64,000 nt of DNA from Ceratorhiza oryzae-sativae (lineage: Eukaryota; Basidiomycota; Agaricomycetes; Cantharellales; Ceratobasidiaceae). The stretch spans positions 62,001-126,000 of the forward strand of contig JARWMV010000031.1 in NCBI GenBank assembly GCA_030998015.1, given 5' to 3'. The notes beneath the pieces are model-generated. The model was not told the DNA's origin and ran no database searches. It worked only from the letters and a program-made list of their open reading frames with translations. Position numbers and translations under genes: made by a program. Below are positions 22,101 through 33,824 of this stretch, in pieces (position 1 is the stretch's first letter; each line of letters begins with the position of its first letter).

Positions 22101-22990
22101 ATGGCATTTTCACGTCGTGTGCTTGTTTTCGGCCTTTCATTCGCTCTGCGCATCATGGCGCAGACATCTTCAGACCCGGTCGAGACGAATAGTATACCAG
22201 AGCTCGAGCCGACACAGAGCCTCGAGCCAACGACGACTTCACTGGATCCGACAACAACAGACCTTGCCGATTTCACTACGACGAGCTCGACGGTCTTGAC
22301 GATTGCGCCCACGTCGCTTCCGCCAGTGGGTGGAGGCGCGAGTTGCGTTCAGGTCTGTTTCGTCAGGGCTGCTGACCAGGTTGGGTGCAAGAGCAGGTGG
22401 GTCCTCCCATTACAGCCTGGGAAGAACGGAATAATGTCATATCTGTTGGGTAGCACGGATTTCAATTGTGTTTGTTCGAGGTGAGTCCGTCCCACTCACT
22501 TACTCACATTCGGATTAATTAAAAGAGCCATTTTACAGTCCAAACTACCTCGTCGCCGCCCAAGGTTGTTTCTCCGAATACAGCTGCCAGGCTTCCGCTA
22601 CAGATGTGGCCGTTAGAGAATACAACTCTGCGTGTAAATTCAATAATGATACCCAAAGTACGCATTGTTCACCCAAATTTTGGAAAACACTCGTCTAACT
22701 ATGCTACAGACGATTCCAATACATCCTCTCGCACCCTCTCTACCACCCCTTTGCCTACAAGGATGAGCACACGGGTGATGGTAGTCACTTCTGGTGCGGT
22801 TATTACGCTCTCGGGCTCAGCGAGCACTGTCACGTCTGGCTTTACGACCATTCAAACCGGGGATACCAGCCCTACTGGCGGTTTGGGAGGGAATACATCG
22901 AGTATGGCTAATAACGGCTCGCCAGCCTTGCGGTGGAGTGGAATGGTCGGGCTGGGTTTGGTAGGGGGGGCTGTGGTCCTCGTGCTTTAG
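22101..22990 (+). CDS. CFEM-domain cell-surface protein (paralogue C)
   Basis: Exons 22101-22396, 22454-22480 (27 nt), 22539-22657 and 22710-22990, all with GT...AG introns and matching phases. The product has a signal peptide (to about residue 20, ending RIMAQ), a linker with repeated LEPTTTSLDPTTT, and a CFEM domain (CVQVC, DQVGC, DFNCVC, GCFSEYSC, NSACKF). A Ser/Thr-rich stretch and a hydrophobic tail (MVGLGLVGGAVVLVL) fit GPI anchoring. It is intact, unlike paralogue B and the relic, and shares the 27-nt exon carrying the central CxC with paralogue A. Confidence 0.85.
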
Positions 22991-23434
22991 CCAATTTCGG
23001 CCTTGGAGTGATATGTATGGATGAGTACGAGTTCACGGATTTAGTGTATTTATCATTCACTATGGCCATGTGGAACTTGGGCTTTGCCCTCGAGGGGGTT
23101 CAAGGCTCTTTGAGGCGCCGCCACAAACGCCGATTGTGAGATATATGGCGACCAAGCTGACCGAAACCATTTGCTGAACACCCGCTGTCGGACAAGACAT
23201 GGTGACATGCCTAATCGATGGATGTATGTATAATGATTCGTTGGAACATTATTCTAAACTTTAGAAAGGGTTCTCACTGGCGCGGGATTGGGAAGAGCGC
23301 GATAATGATGCATATAGTCACGGCAAATCTAATGCAAACGGATCGCATAGCATACATCCACATGGATCCTGGTGAATTTATTGTTGGAGTTACAAAATTA
23401 TACAGGCCGTTTTGTTCCCGATACTGGACATATT
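22991..23434. other. intergenic between convergent CFEM C and ALDH genes
   Basis: 3' flanks of two convergent genes; no further gene recognised. Confidence 0.5.
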
Positions 23435-25644
23435 TTATGCAAAGGCGGGCTGCTTCTTGAGCATGATCGTCTGGATGTTCGAGTATCCGAGCAACCCATT
23501 CAGACCGTTCTCGACGCCGATACCAGATTCCTTGTGCCCACCAAACGCCTACACATATGTAGTGAGTCTTGGGCGGAAAAGGGAGCGATATGTATCTTAC
23601 CGTGAAGGGAGAGGCAGGCGAGAACTCGTTTATGCATATGGCTGAGCATATATGATCAGTGTTTGTCCACAAACGAGAGATGTTTTATATAAACTTACTT
23701 CCAGCCTGGATTTGCTTCGCGATACGATTGACGGCCTCGATGTCATTGCCCCATACCGATGCGGAAAGACCCAATTTGGTGTCATCTATGCCATTCGAGA
23801 TGCATGAGGACTTCACGCCCATCGGCATATGGACATCACCACTCACTAGCACGCTTGATAACGTCCTTCTCATCACTCCACTTCAATAGCGGCACGATGG
23901 GCCCAAACGGCTCCTCTCGCACAATCTTCGAGTCCTCGGGAGGGTTGTCGACGAACGACACGGGTACAAAGAGACCATTGGTCGGGTTGGGGTTGATGTC
24001 ACCACCAACAGCAAACTTGTAGTTGTTGGCACGAGCGTCCTCAAAGAACGAAAGCACCTTTTTGTATCTGGTATTTCAATTAAGCAAATGGTGAGTTCCG
24101 GGCAGACCTGAGCGACGTACTGGGTGATATTTTGCACGGGTCCGAGCTGCGAGTCCGCCTCCATGCCATTGCCGACCTTGACTGACTTGCTAAATGCGGC
24201 AAGTTCGTCACGGAATTGGTCGTAAATCTTTTCGTGAACGTAGAGGCGCTTTGCTGAAAACAATTGATCATCAACGTGTGATTTCGCATGGCAGCGGATA
24301 GAACTTACCAGCAGAACCTATAATTGCCAGCCGACACATGTAAGTAACAGATCAATCAAAAGGACGCAGACAATAAAAACGAACAAGTTTGGCCGTTGTT
24401 CTGTGAGTTTGGGGGTCAATGGTTTAAAATACGGTGACAGCAGACAAAACTTACGACAAGGGCTGCCCAGAACACCTCACTGGATCGAATTGGTAAGTAA
24501 AAGTAATTAGGGAAGAAACCAATCCGACTCACGGCACAATTTTCTTGGGATCCACGTCCGGGAGGATAATGCATGGATCATTTCCACCTAAAAGTGTGTT
24601 CAGCACGGCAAGTTCGATAGAATGATAGGACGAGGTTGGCTCACCAAGCTCGAGGGTTAGTCGCTTGAGCCCGCTGCTAGCGCTCTGCATGACCTTCTTG
24701 CCAGTCTCGCTCGATCCAGTAAAGCTGACCTGCAAGGGGCCACTTGTCAACATCTCCTGCGTGCATGCTAAGCCCAAGACAAACCTTGTCGATACCAGGG
24801 TGCACAGTGATCATTGGGCCAAGGCTATCATCTCCACTCAACACGTTTACGACGCCGGGTGGGACGAGATGCTGGATATCCTTGATGAACCGCAGAGTGG
24901 TGAGGGGAGTAAAAGGTGATGGCTTCAATACAAGAGTGTTCCCGGCCAGAAGAGCAGGGCCAAGCTTCCAGATGCAGAGCGCCAGGGGAAGTTCCTGTAT
25001 TTGAGCTCAGGACAAGATAAATGTATAGTCGCTTATGGTCACTGACCAAGGAACGATACCCGCACACTGGGAGTAATGATGCATTTAGATGAAGACAATG
25101 TCGGCACGCATGAAGAGACTCACCACTCCAATGGGGACACGACGCTCGATCACCCTCTTCTCCTCATTGTCAACGATGACTTTTTCGGGAACTCGGAGCT
25201 TGGCCGTTTCGCGCAGCCACAGAATGGCACCTCCGACCTCGTATTGTGCATCGGCGAGCTATGAATGACCGCTCGTAAATGGGGGCGTGATGGACGGCGA
25301 CGCAGTTGGACTCACCGTCTTGCCCTGTTCCGAAATGAGCACCCTCTTGTATCCCGAGGTTCTTCTCGATGACGCCGGCAATCTGGTTGAGAACTTCTGC
25401 CCTCTCGTCCACGGACTTGGCAGACCACGCGGGGAAGGCAGCGCGTGCGGCGGACAGCCTCGTCGAGCTATACGTAACGGCATGAGTGATCAATACAAAT
25501 TGGGTCGTGAGCGGAGGGTCGTACCTGCTCCTTGGTCGCGATCGGAACCTCGGCAAACTTTTGCTGGGTGGCAGGATTTATAACGTCAAGTTTTTTGGAA
25601 GATGTGACGGCCTTGCCGTTGATGATGTGAGTGAATTCAGACAT
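23435..25644 (-). pseudogene. NAD(P)-dependent aldehyde dehydrogenase, with apparent frameshifts
   Basis: The ATG at 25644 opens MSEFTHIINGKAV. Later exons give AAFPAWSAKSVDERAEVLNQ, EQGKT, YEVGGA, VPIGV, GPALLAGNTLVLKPSPFTP, VSFTGSSETGKKVMQ, LTLELGGNDP, the catalytic NNGQTCSA, GPVQN, EEPFGPIVP, and the end GGHKESGIGVENGLNG with a stop at 23435. About 13 exons include microexons of 25, 16 and 9 nt. Three one-base shifts interrupt otherwise perfect family motifs: after LDEAV (~25450), before VLISEQGKT (~25355) and in PWNFPL (~24983). All lie in C/G-rich runs. The enzyme oxidises aldeh​ydes to acids in the cytosol; this copy is dead unless the indels are sequencing errors. Confidence 0.8.
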
Positions 25645-25700
25645 GGTGGGAGTCAAGTGATACAAGATGATGGGGGTCAGTTCATGGGGTGAAGGCCTGC

Positions 25701-25708
25701 TTTATATA
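25701..25708 (-). promoter_or_regulatory. TATA box of the ALDH gene
   Basis: TATATAAA on the minus strand, about 57 nt upstream of the ATG at 25644. Confidence 0.5.
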
Positions 25709-26252
25709 CACCGTGGCTCCACTGTTTCGAAATGGTTGGTAGGGAAGCCAGCAGCCGAGGCCACGCGCCCGTCTCGATCTGAGCATCTGATAGAAGTTGT
25801 GTTTAGCCTGTTTTCGAGCGGCGCAGACCGGCCATGGTGGTGCGGCAACGCGGGGTAGTTCAAGCAGTCCATCCATATATGGTCCACAACGGACAAGAGG
25901 CCTGCAGACCCATTCAACCGCGGGTATCATCCCGCGATGCGAGTTCATTCCGGTCAGAACTAGCCGAACCGCAATTCGAACCGACGGCTGCCGCGCTGTA
26001 TTACTTGCGGATTTGAGAGAACCGAGGACAAATCCGACCTCGCCAAGAGGCATCCAGAGTGGAGGTCGGTGGAGGTCGAATCTTCCAACGGCGGCCGGCG
26101 CATTCCGTGGTCACATGGTTTTGAGCGACACCGCCACCGCGCCACCACATCCAAACAAGGCACACGCCACAGCGGCATCAAGAAAAGGGGCTAGGGGTCG
26201 ACTGGCCGCAAAAATCCGACGACCACACCATCAAGACCATCCAACTCTAGCT

Positions 26253-26873
26253 ATGGCGTTTATCAGATGTGCTAGAATTGCTCTGTCGTGTGCAGCTCTC
26301 CTCGTGCTCATTTCTGTGGCACGCACCTATCGCCAAGCCAGCCAAGTGCAGGACCGCACCGATAGAGCTCGTTTGCAGCCTCAGAAGATTGTCTGGAATA
26401 CTCCCTGCAGCCCCAAGGTCCTTAGACCTTGCATTCCAAAATACTCTCCCCAAAGCACCGTGCCCGTCGAGGTCCAGTTGCGCAAGTACGGCAAGATGAT
26501 GGTAAGTGACGTTGGAGAATAAGGGGGGGGGTAGCTATGAAGCTAATTATGGCTCCACAAGTCGTACGATACGACCAACAGTGTATGTTGATTATCGCTC
26601 GACTGGGCTGGCTGCTAACGATCCCGTTTAGTCCAAGATTTTCCACTATCAAATGTCCACATTGTCCGCGCTCTCTGACCACGACGCAACCAAGTGCAAA
26701 CTCGCATTAGTATACTATGTCTCGCGGAATCCTCTCCCGTCGTGAGTTGGCCATTTGTCCTTGGTATCATTAAGTTGATGTATTCGTGCAGCGAGTATCC
26801 GGTTCCGACAGTCTCTCGCGTTCGCAGATGGTTCCCTTTGCCAGGACTTTGCGTGGAGCAAGCCAAGTCGTGA
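26253..26873 (+). CDS. small secreted cysteine-containing protein
   Basis: Exons 26253-26501, 26562-26582 (21 nt), 26632-26741 and 26792-26873 join in phase to give about 153 residues. The N-terminus is a hydrophobic signal (ALSCAALLVLISVA, residues 10-23). The mature part has four cysteines (NTPCSPKVLRPCIPKY, TKCKL, GLCVEQ) and is basic. No domain was recognised. Small, secreted and cysteine-bearing fits a candidate effector or wall protein; that is inference only. It is divergent from the ALDH gene. Confidence 0.6.
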
Positions 26874-26992
26874 CAAAAGTCCTGAATGCGTTTAAAGATG
26901 TTTCGGTTGAGTATAATATTATAAATCAAATTATGACTCTGAGTAAGCTAGAGCGGTAATGATGTTCAAGACGGTCCAAGAATAACCTCTTG

Positions 26993-28651
26993 TTACATGT
27001 TGTCATAAGTGTAGCACAAGATTCCTCCCTCGTACCCGGTAAACCTGGCAAATCTATTAGCATAGTTCAAAACACGTCGAATATATACGCACTTGTTCTT
27101 GTAGTTGCTGGTGGTAGACATGACTGCCTCGATCCGGATATCCTGCTCCTCCATACCAGACGAAGGAAGAGTCATCTTGGTGTTCGCGACTGGGCCAACA
27201 CCTGCCAACGCCATTTCATGACGTGAGTTGGGCCGCAACATTAGGAATGGAATGGATCTTACCCGTAGGGAACTCGTCATAGCGCGAAAGGTCCTGAACA
27301 CTTCCTCCGTAGAACGAGCGGGCATTGGCCGGACGACGGGCTTGCCAGCGAGCCCAGGTGCGGTCGAGTTGCTAGAGCGTAAATCAAGTGGTTAAGGATA
27401 AACTGATTTGGGGATAGCCATGTGACATACCCCGTGGTGGAACCAGAACAGAGGGTCAGAAGGAGTCGGCGAAGGGTCCGACATGTCACTAGCCGATGAC
27501 CGGTCAGCTCAGAGCTGGTTCAGCACCTCAAACTAGCTCACCCTCCCATCATGATATGCAACCCGTTATGCACACCCTGAATCCTCGGGCCGTCCATCGC
27601 CGCGAAAAACGCCGCCGAATCGCCCTCGAAATTATCCACCAGAAACTCGATCGCTTCGGGAGTAAACGTCTCGTTGGCGAACGCCGTCTTGTTCGAGTAT
27701 TCGAATGGGAAAATGAGATTTGTGACGAATGGCTGGGGTGTGAAGCGGCGTCGGACGAGATGGGGAATCGGATAGGCCCGGATTTTGTTGGCGAACGCGC
27801 CATCGGTCACGACCCAGTCGGATTCTTCTGTTCCCCTATACAAAAGGTGAGATGGGCTCGACTGAAAGAGGCGCGAGGGGCATACCAGGTGCCTAGGCCA
27901 TACTCTGGATCCGACTCGAATATGGGCGAGTTGAATACATCATGCGCGTCTATAACGAAATTAGCAACAATTCCAGGGTGTTCGAAGAACCATACCCTTG
28001 GTCCAGTCCCAATCTAAAAGCAGCAGTCAATCAACTGTGCTTGAATAAAAATTGGCAGACCATGAAACTCACAAGGCATGGTCCCCGTAAAGTTACAGGT
28101 CCGCTTGAGGTCAGTTTCAAAAGCGTGGAGGTACCACCGGTGCCTGCACGAACGGTTTAGATTTCATTTCGCCGTTTGATTTCAGGTTGGCGTACCATGG
28201 GAAAAATTCTAACCCAAGGCTCGTCAAATTATCCCGTGATAATAAATTAGGAGCTACTCACGAGAAACAACATGTGTGCCTGCGTTCGAGTCCATATGCA
28301 AGTAGACCCAGTCATCGTAGTGGTTGGCTGTAGTGTTGATTTGTGCGATACCGCCGGTGATACGCGTCTTGGTGAGGTTGGGGCGATGGGGCTCATCTCC
28401 CATACACTAGCAAGCGAAATGAATACACCGGCAACAGGGGGCGTCGAATACATACCTTCAAGGCCCGAATGAACTCTTTCTTCTCTCTGGAAGCGGGGGT
28501 TGAGTAGATCAAACGCAGGGCAAGCTGACAAGACCCACTCGATCGAATGATTACGCCATTCCTTTCGCACAACCGGATTCGTGCACTTGGATGCGAATGA
28601 AGATTCGGCTGCAACAAGCAGAGCTGCGACATAGAGAGATGTTGGACGCAT
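26993..28651 (-). CDS. secreted tyrosinase (short type) 1
   Basis: About ten exons splice in phase from the ATG at 28651 to the TAA at 26993. A signal peptide (MRPTSLYVAALLVAAESSFA) is followed by the copper-binding tyrosinase core. CuA has HYDDWVYLHM and QFFPWHRWYLHAFE; CuB has GVHNGLHIMMGG and DPLFWFHHGQLDRTW. The protein ends shortly after CYTYDNM with no C-terminal shielding domain, as in short secreted fungal tyrosinases. Family chemistry is o-hydroxylation of monophenols and oxidation of catechols to quinones (melanin, phenolic detoxification). It is about 60% alike by eye to, and head-to-head with, the gene at 29450. Confidence 0.9.
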
Positions 28652-29449
28652 GACGAGGTCTAGAGGGCCAAGTGAAGGCTTAGAGGGTGATGAGGACTAC
28701 GGAATAGGCGACTCCGCGATTCGACCTATATACCGGGCTAGCCTGTGGGCGATACATCGTGGCAGAGACACATTTCAAGACTGAGAATTAAAGATGGTTC
28801 CGTGCCTCGACATGTGGTATGGACAAGACAGCTGACGTCGGTGGTGGGAGAGATTTGGTTCCGAAGCCGGAGCGGCTCCGGAGGTGGCTCACCAATAGCC
28901 TCAGCCTTGACAACGACGACAGCTGGAGAAGCATCCTCGGCGCCCACTATGACAGAATGTGCCATGTTTCTTTCCATCGGATGTGCTCTGGGTCTCAGTG
29001 TCGCCCAGATCTAATTTCCCACTTGCTCTGTTGGTCGATGACCGGAACATGTCGGTATCCCTCGACAGACAGTTGATAGACAACGTGCGCCGTCACAAAC
29101 AGACAAGTTCTCACTTTCTTTTCTCTGCCAACACGAAACTGGGGACGTAGCTGAGCTGGGCCGCAATTGAGGAGTTTGAGGTACATTCGACCTCCTGATT
29201 GGGTTTCGATATTTTTATGACCCCTCTGCTCGTTCCTATCGCTTCGACATGTCAATTGGAACAAAAGATTCTCATGAACGTCCCCTATGATGTCCCGGTG
29301 CAGCAGTTGGCCTTGATACCGTGCAGAGTCCCGCCTCTATTCGCCTGGTTTTGACACCCGCCGGCAGTCATGTCCTTATAAATGCTCTCATAGGCACTTC
29401 CTCAGTAGCAGCATCTCCTCTCTATCATCTCCTCTGCGTCGACTACATC
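28652..29449. promoter_or_regulatory. bidirectional promoter region of the tyrosinase pair
   Basis: The 798 bp between the two tyrosinase ATGs. A minus-strand TATATAGG at 28726-28733 lies about 75 nt upstream of gene 1, and a plus-strand TATAAA at 29377-29382 about 70 nt upstream of gene 2. Shared upstream DNA suggests joint regulation. No other element was identified with confidence. Confidence 0.55.
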
Positions 29450-31057
29450 ATGAGACTGACCGCACTCGCCATCGCCACTCTCCCTTTTGCTGCCGCTTAC
29501 GACTTGCATGTACCTTCGCCCAAAGACGAAGTCTTGGTCACGCCGAGCACTACCAACGAGCTCACTCCTGACGCCGGAAAGTCGATTTACTCTGCTCCGC
29601 CCCTATTGAAACCAGGACAATGCACCAAGCCTGCCGTGCGAAAGGAGTGGCGCACGCTCAGCAAATGGGACAAGAAGGCGTGGATTGATGCCCTCAAGGT
29701 TAGTTTCCAATTGGCCGTGCGAATATGATTTACTCAGCAGTTTGTAGTGTGTCGAAAAAATGCCGCATACCGATTCGCTCTACAAGACCCGCATTGCAGG
29801 AGGAGTACCGTTGATCAACGAGACGTCTACCCACTATGATGATTGGACGTATCTCCATGTCGTACGTACCGACACTCGAACCGTGTCCTTTAAACTTATC
29901 AAATTTCGTTTTCCAGGATTCGAACGTCAAAACGCATATCACTGCTTGTAAGTAACTCTCCCAAAAGCCCGTATATACCCGGGCTAACCGTCTGCTTAGT
30001 GTTCTTCCCATGGTACATTTAATCCCCAGCATCAAACTAACCAGGACTAACGAATGCTCTCCAAAGGCACCGATGGTATTTGGACGCCTTTGAGCGTGTT
30101 CTCAAAACTAAATGTGGTTTCAATGGCACAATGCCATACTGGAACTGGTCCCTTGGTAAGTTGAATACTCATTCGATATCCTCAACCAAATAACATGTGA
30201 AATAGATGCTGCCGACATGTCCAAGTCTCCCATCTTCGAGTCCGACCCCGAGTACGGCATTGGCACTTGGGGAAAAGCCCCTGAATACCATGTCACCGAC
30301 GGCGCATTCAACGAGTCCATCCGGGCTTACCCGATTCCACATATTATTCGCCGTCAATGGACTCCCCAGCCGTTTGGTGAAAACCTGATTTTCCCATTCG
30401 AGTATGCAGATAAAGAGGCATGGGCAAACGAGACGGTCACGCACAAGGCTATTCAAGGAATGATCGACGGCCACCGTGGAGATTCGGACGCGTTCTTCGC
30501 AGCTATGGAAGGACCGAGAGCTCAGGGTGTCCATAATGCGGTTCACCTTTCTATCGGCGGGTATGTCTTGGCTTTCAAGTGGGTTATCGAATCATGCTCA
30601 AGGCTCTCGATAGCGACATGTCGGATCCGTCGCCAACTCCATCAGATCCTCTTTTCTGGCTTCACCATGGAGTAGGGGCCGACTCTTTTGATTTCGCTAC
30701 TTCGACTTACGATGTGTTATAGATGCTTGACCGTGTATTCGCGATGTGGCAGGCCAAATACCCGGAGAACGCCGAGTCCTTCTCCGGCGGATCATTCCAA
30801 AACCTCGAAGTTTATGACGAATGGCCGACCGGCCAGCCTCCGATGGTCAACACCAAGTCACTTTTGCCCGTCTCTGGATTGGAAGAAGCGGATGTGGCGG
30901 TCGAAGAAGTAATGAGCATCACGAGTAATTATAAGAACAAGTGAGTTTATCTATTCATCTTAACGATCAAGTACTAACGTACGCATAATTGATGAGGTGG
31001 ACTGGATTCAGCGGTGGAAGGCTATGCTACGTCTACGATAATATGCTGTATGCTTAG
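29450..31057 (+). CDS. secreted tyrosinase (short type) 2
   Basis: The ATG at 29450 opens a signal peptide (LTALAIATLPFAAAYDL). Splicing through 45-65 nt introns gives CuA (THYDDWTYLHV, LFFPWHRWYLDAFE), KCGFNGTMPYWNWSLDAAD, a long shared block (SPIFESDPEYGIGTWG), and CuB (GVHNAVHLSIGG, DPLFWLHHGMLDRVFAMW). It ends SNYKNKWTGFSGGRLCYVYD with a TAG at 31055. All six copper-ligand histidine positions are present. It is longer at the N-terminus than tyrosinase 1 (extra ~40 residues before QCTKPAVRKEW). No frame break was found. Confidence 0.9.
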
Positions 31058-31169
31058 CTACCCATATGTGCCGATTAATCCTGTGATTTATGCTTATTCC
31101 CGCTACGTCGTCAACAGTACAATAATAGTTCCTTCATTCAAATACCCTTCGTACACCAAAGCCTTCAGA

Positions 31170-32888
31170 TTAGCTTGAGTCACTCAGAGCCTTTTGCATG
31201 GCCGCGTAGTAGTGTTCAATCTCTGCGGGACAAGGTTATGGCGTCTTTACCAAACGAACAGTGCGACAACTCACTATGATTCTCAAATCCGCTGACAGGG
31301 TCTTTGCGAGGGGGCGTAGTACCAATCTCAGAAGACAACTTCTCTGGCGTGGTGCTCGCACTGATACGATAGCCCGTATCAACGTGAATGAAGACGCGCC
31401 AGTCGGGCCAGACAGGAGGTACTGTTGGAATGGGGTCTCCTTCATTCACGATTCTCCAAGCCGAGCCAGTGTTTTCGCCGAGATGGTCTCGAAGAGCTTT
31501 GGCAAAATCCTCTTGTCCGCTGCGAGGACTGCCAAACGTGTACATATCCCCCAACAACGCCGACTGGGGAAGCATCCCTGTTTGGGTGTATTGTGTGAAG
31601 CAAAGATTTGAGTAAGAACCGCCTAGTGAATGACCCTTCATGAACACGGAACCTTTTAAGCGACACACTCTGGCATAGGTCTGGTAGATTACTTACAGTC
31701 ACGTGGATCACGGGTTGCTCCTTTCCGTCGTGGGGCATTATCGCAAGTAGGGCTTGGAGCCCTCTGGTTATCATATCTTGAATTATAATTAGATCCAAAC
31801 CGATAAATGCAAAATCTAAGGCATCATACCAAACGGCTTCCCATAGGGGAAATCACCGAATAATCCGTTAAACACCCCGTTTGAGACATGAGTGCCATAG
31901 ACATCCGCGGAAGGGCCTTGGTAAGGCCCATAATTTGCATCCGTAAGCAGTTCACGATAGTTTGACGGGTTTGTTCCCTGGTCGTATTTCGTTAAAACAA
32001 TAAGATCAAGCATGTTGATGTGCTTATTCACCTTGAATGCTATCCCAACAAAAGGGGCGGCTGGGTTTCGGGAATAAAAGGCTCCGCAGAATGGGCCAGC
32101 CCAAAGCGAGTGTTCAGTTGAACCTTCCTGCACATCTATGAGAACCTGTTTTCAGACCAAGATTAGGATACTCACGTAAGGAAGGTCTGAATCATGTGGA
32201 TTGTGAGACCGCTTGAATTGCTCAAACTTGAGGATGGATATACTGACCACAAAACATTTGGAAATCCATACCCCACAGGTTCCCCTGTCAGAGAGCTCAG
32301 GCTGGCCCATTCTGGACGATACGTCTAGCATAAATGACTCACCACTTTTTTTATGTTTGCCACAGAATCGTCGAGTTTCTTGATTGCTTCCTTGTACTGA
32401 CGAGTCTTGTACAGTGCTACTGCCTCTTCTACCTTATCCTCATCCCTGAATACAGAATCTCATAGGTTACTAATTGTATGCCACAGAGTTTGATTCACTT
32501 GCCTCAAATAAACGGTCGCCGTCTCCATAAAGGCTAGAAACGCACACCTCCAATTGATTGTGGCGCTATAATTACTTCAGATACTGAGCAAATTGAATCA
32601 AAGCGACGGATTCTCACCCCGCCGGTCCTCCAAACGCCTCTAGCCACAAAGTCAGCAAACAGTCATAGGTCTATGGAAGCGCTGCTCACGGTGCTGAATG
32701 GCATAGTCAATTACATCCTGGTTAACCTTGGACCAATTTTCGAGCTCGGCGAGATAATTGTCTAGCGTTTTTTTCGGAATCGTTTCGTTTGAACCCCTTG
32801 GAAGATCTAGTTGACTCAGTTGTTCCAGATGGCTAACAACGAGGTTCCGTTGGACAGCTTCGAGTGTCAGGGGGTATTGGTTTGACAT
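31170..32888 (-). CDS. class 3 lipase-like alpha/beta hydrolase
   Basis: The start ATG at 32888 begins MSNQYPLTLEAVQRN with no signal peptide; the first exon ends at 32690. Later exons encode FCGAFYSRNPAAPFVGIAFK, the nucleophile elbow KGHSLGGSYSNL, TFGSPRSG and VNEGDPIPTVPP, and after a 54-nt intron the end HKIEHYYAAMQKAL (stop at 31170). Ser (GHSLGG), Asp (GDPIP) and a C-terminal His complete a plausible lipase_3 triad. The ~150-residue helical N-terminal region before the hydrolase core is typical of cytosolic fungal relatives. The substrate is unknown; acylglycerols are likely. Confidence 0.8.
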
Positions 32889-33528
32889 GCTAACAATCTA
32901 AACGTGGATATAAGCGCAGTTGCGTATCAAGGGTAGTTACCGATGTGAATGAACAAGTTATGCCAGGTAGGGAGGATCTGTTTTGGGGCACTTCCATTTG
33001 ATCTTCGAGCTTTTATATCCAAAGGGCATGGTAATGTATTTTCCTGCTATTGTTGGGTTGCTATCTGTTAATCCCCCTTATGGTCGCCCCCAGCCAAGGG
33101 CTGATCTATGGTTATTGTTGATCAGCGTGGAAAATCACGGACAAGCAAGTGCCGGAGCGGGTAGGGCGTTGACGACAACAATTGCGTATTCAAAACGAGT
33201 AAAACGGTGTTCAGAGTGAATGCATTGCCCTGGGCGCTTTCTATATATGTCCAGCTCAGCTAGTTTCACTACCAAGGGACAAGCGCTCATTCTCTCGCGG
33301 AAATTTTGATGAGATATGTTCCGGCCCCCTCGGGATTAAAGCCTAGGTTCTCTTTTGGGTTTGGAGTCTCGGTCTTTAGCGTTTGAAGAAAAGCCAGATG
33401 CCAAACCATGTTCCTAAGTGCTTTTGGAGCCGTTCTGGGCCTAGCTCGTGCAATGCTACTTGGGGGTAGCACTAATTATGCCGAGGGCAGTATCGAGAAC
33501 GTTCGGTATCATAGTAAGGTATTCGGAT
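32889..33528. other. intergenic upstream of the lipase
   Basis: No gene recognised; contains the lipase promoter. A short minus frame (33287-33472) has no domain support. Confidence 0.45.
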
Positions 33529-33533
33529 TCTTC

Positions 33534-33819
33534 TCTCACGCAGGGAGGTTTTACACGAGCTAGATACGAATGTACTTAGCTCAACTACGAAGGTAGAGAA
33601 CTTTGTATTTACTGTACCTAGATACGAATGTACTACAAGGGACAGTGAGAACGAGAAATAAATGAAGAAAATAAAGAGGAAAAAACTGTACCTTAGCTCA
33701 ACTACGAAGGTAGAGAACTAAGGAAAGAAAATTTTCACTGGTGCACGCATAACATCAGAAATGGACAAACAGGTACAAACACACCGCATACATGAACGGA
33801 TATGATTGTAAATTCAACA
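33534..33819 (-). repeat. solo LTR of the copia family
   Basis: 286 bp similar along its whole length to the LTR at 4252-4543 (same TGTTGAATTTACAATCAT start on the minus strand, same doubled TAGCTCAACTACGAAGGTAG block). It is flanked by perfect 5-bp target duplications TCTTC (33529-33533 and 33820-33824). It is a product of LTR-LTR recombination. Confidence 0.92.
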
Positions 33820-33824
33820 TCTTC

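Noticed and set aside
25797..26252. Long plus frame continuing upstream of the small secreted protein
   Set aside because: The signal peptide begins at 26253; the upstream part is Arg/Pro-rich, overlaps the ALDH promoter and has no support.
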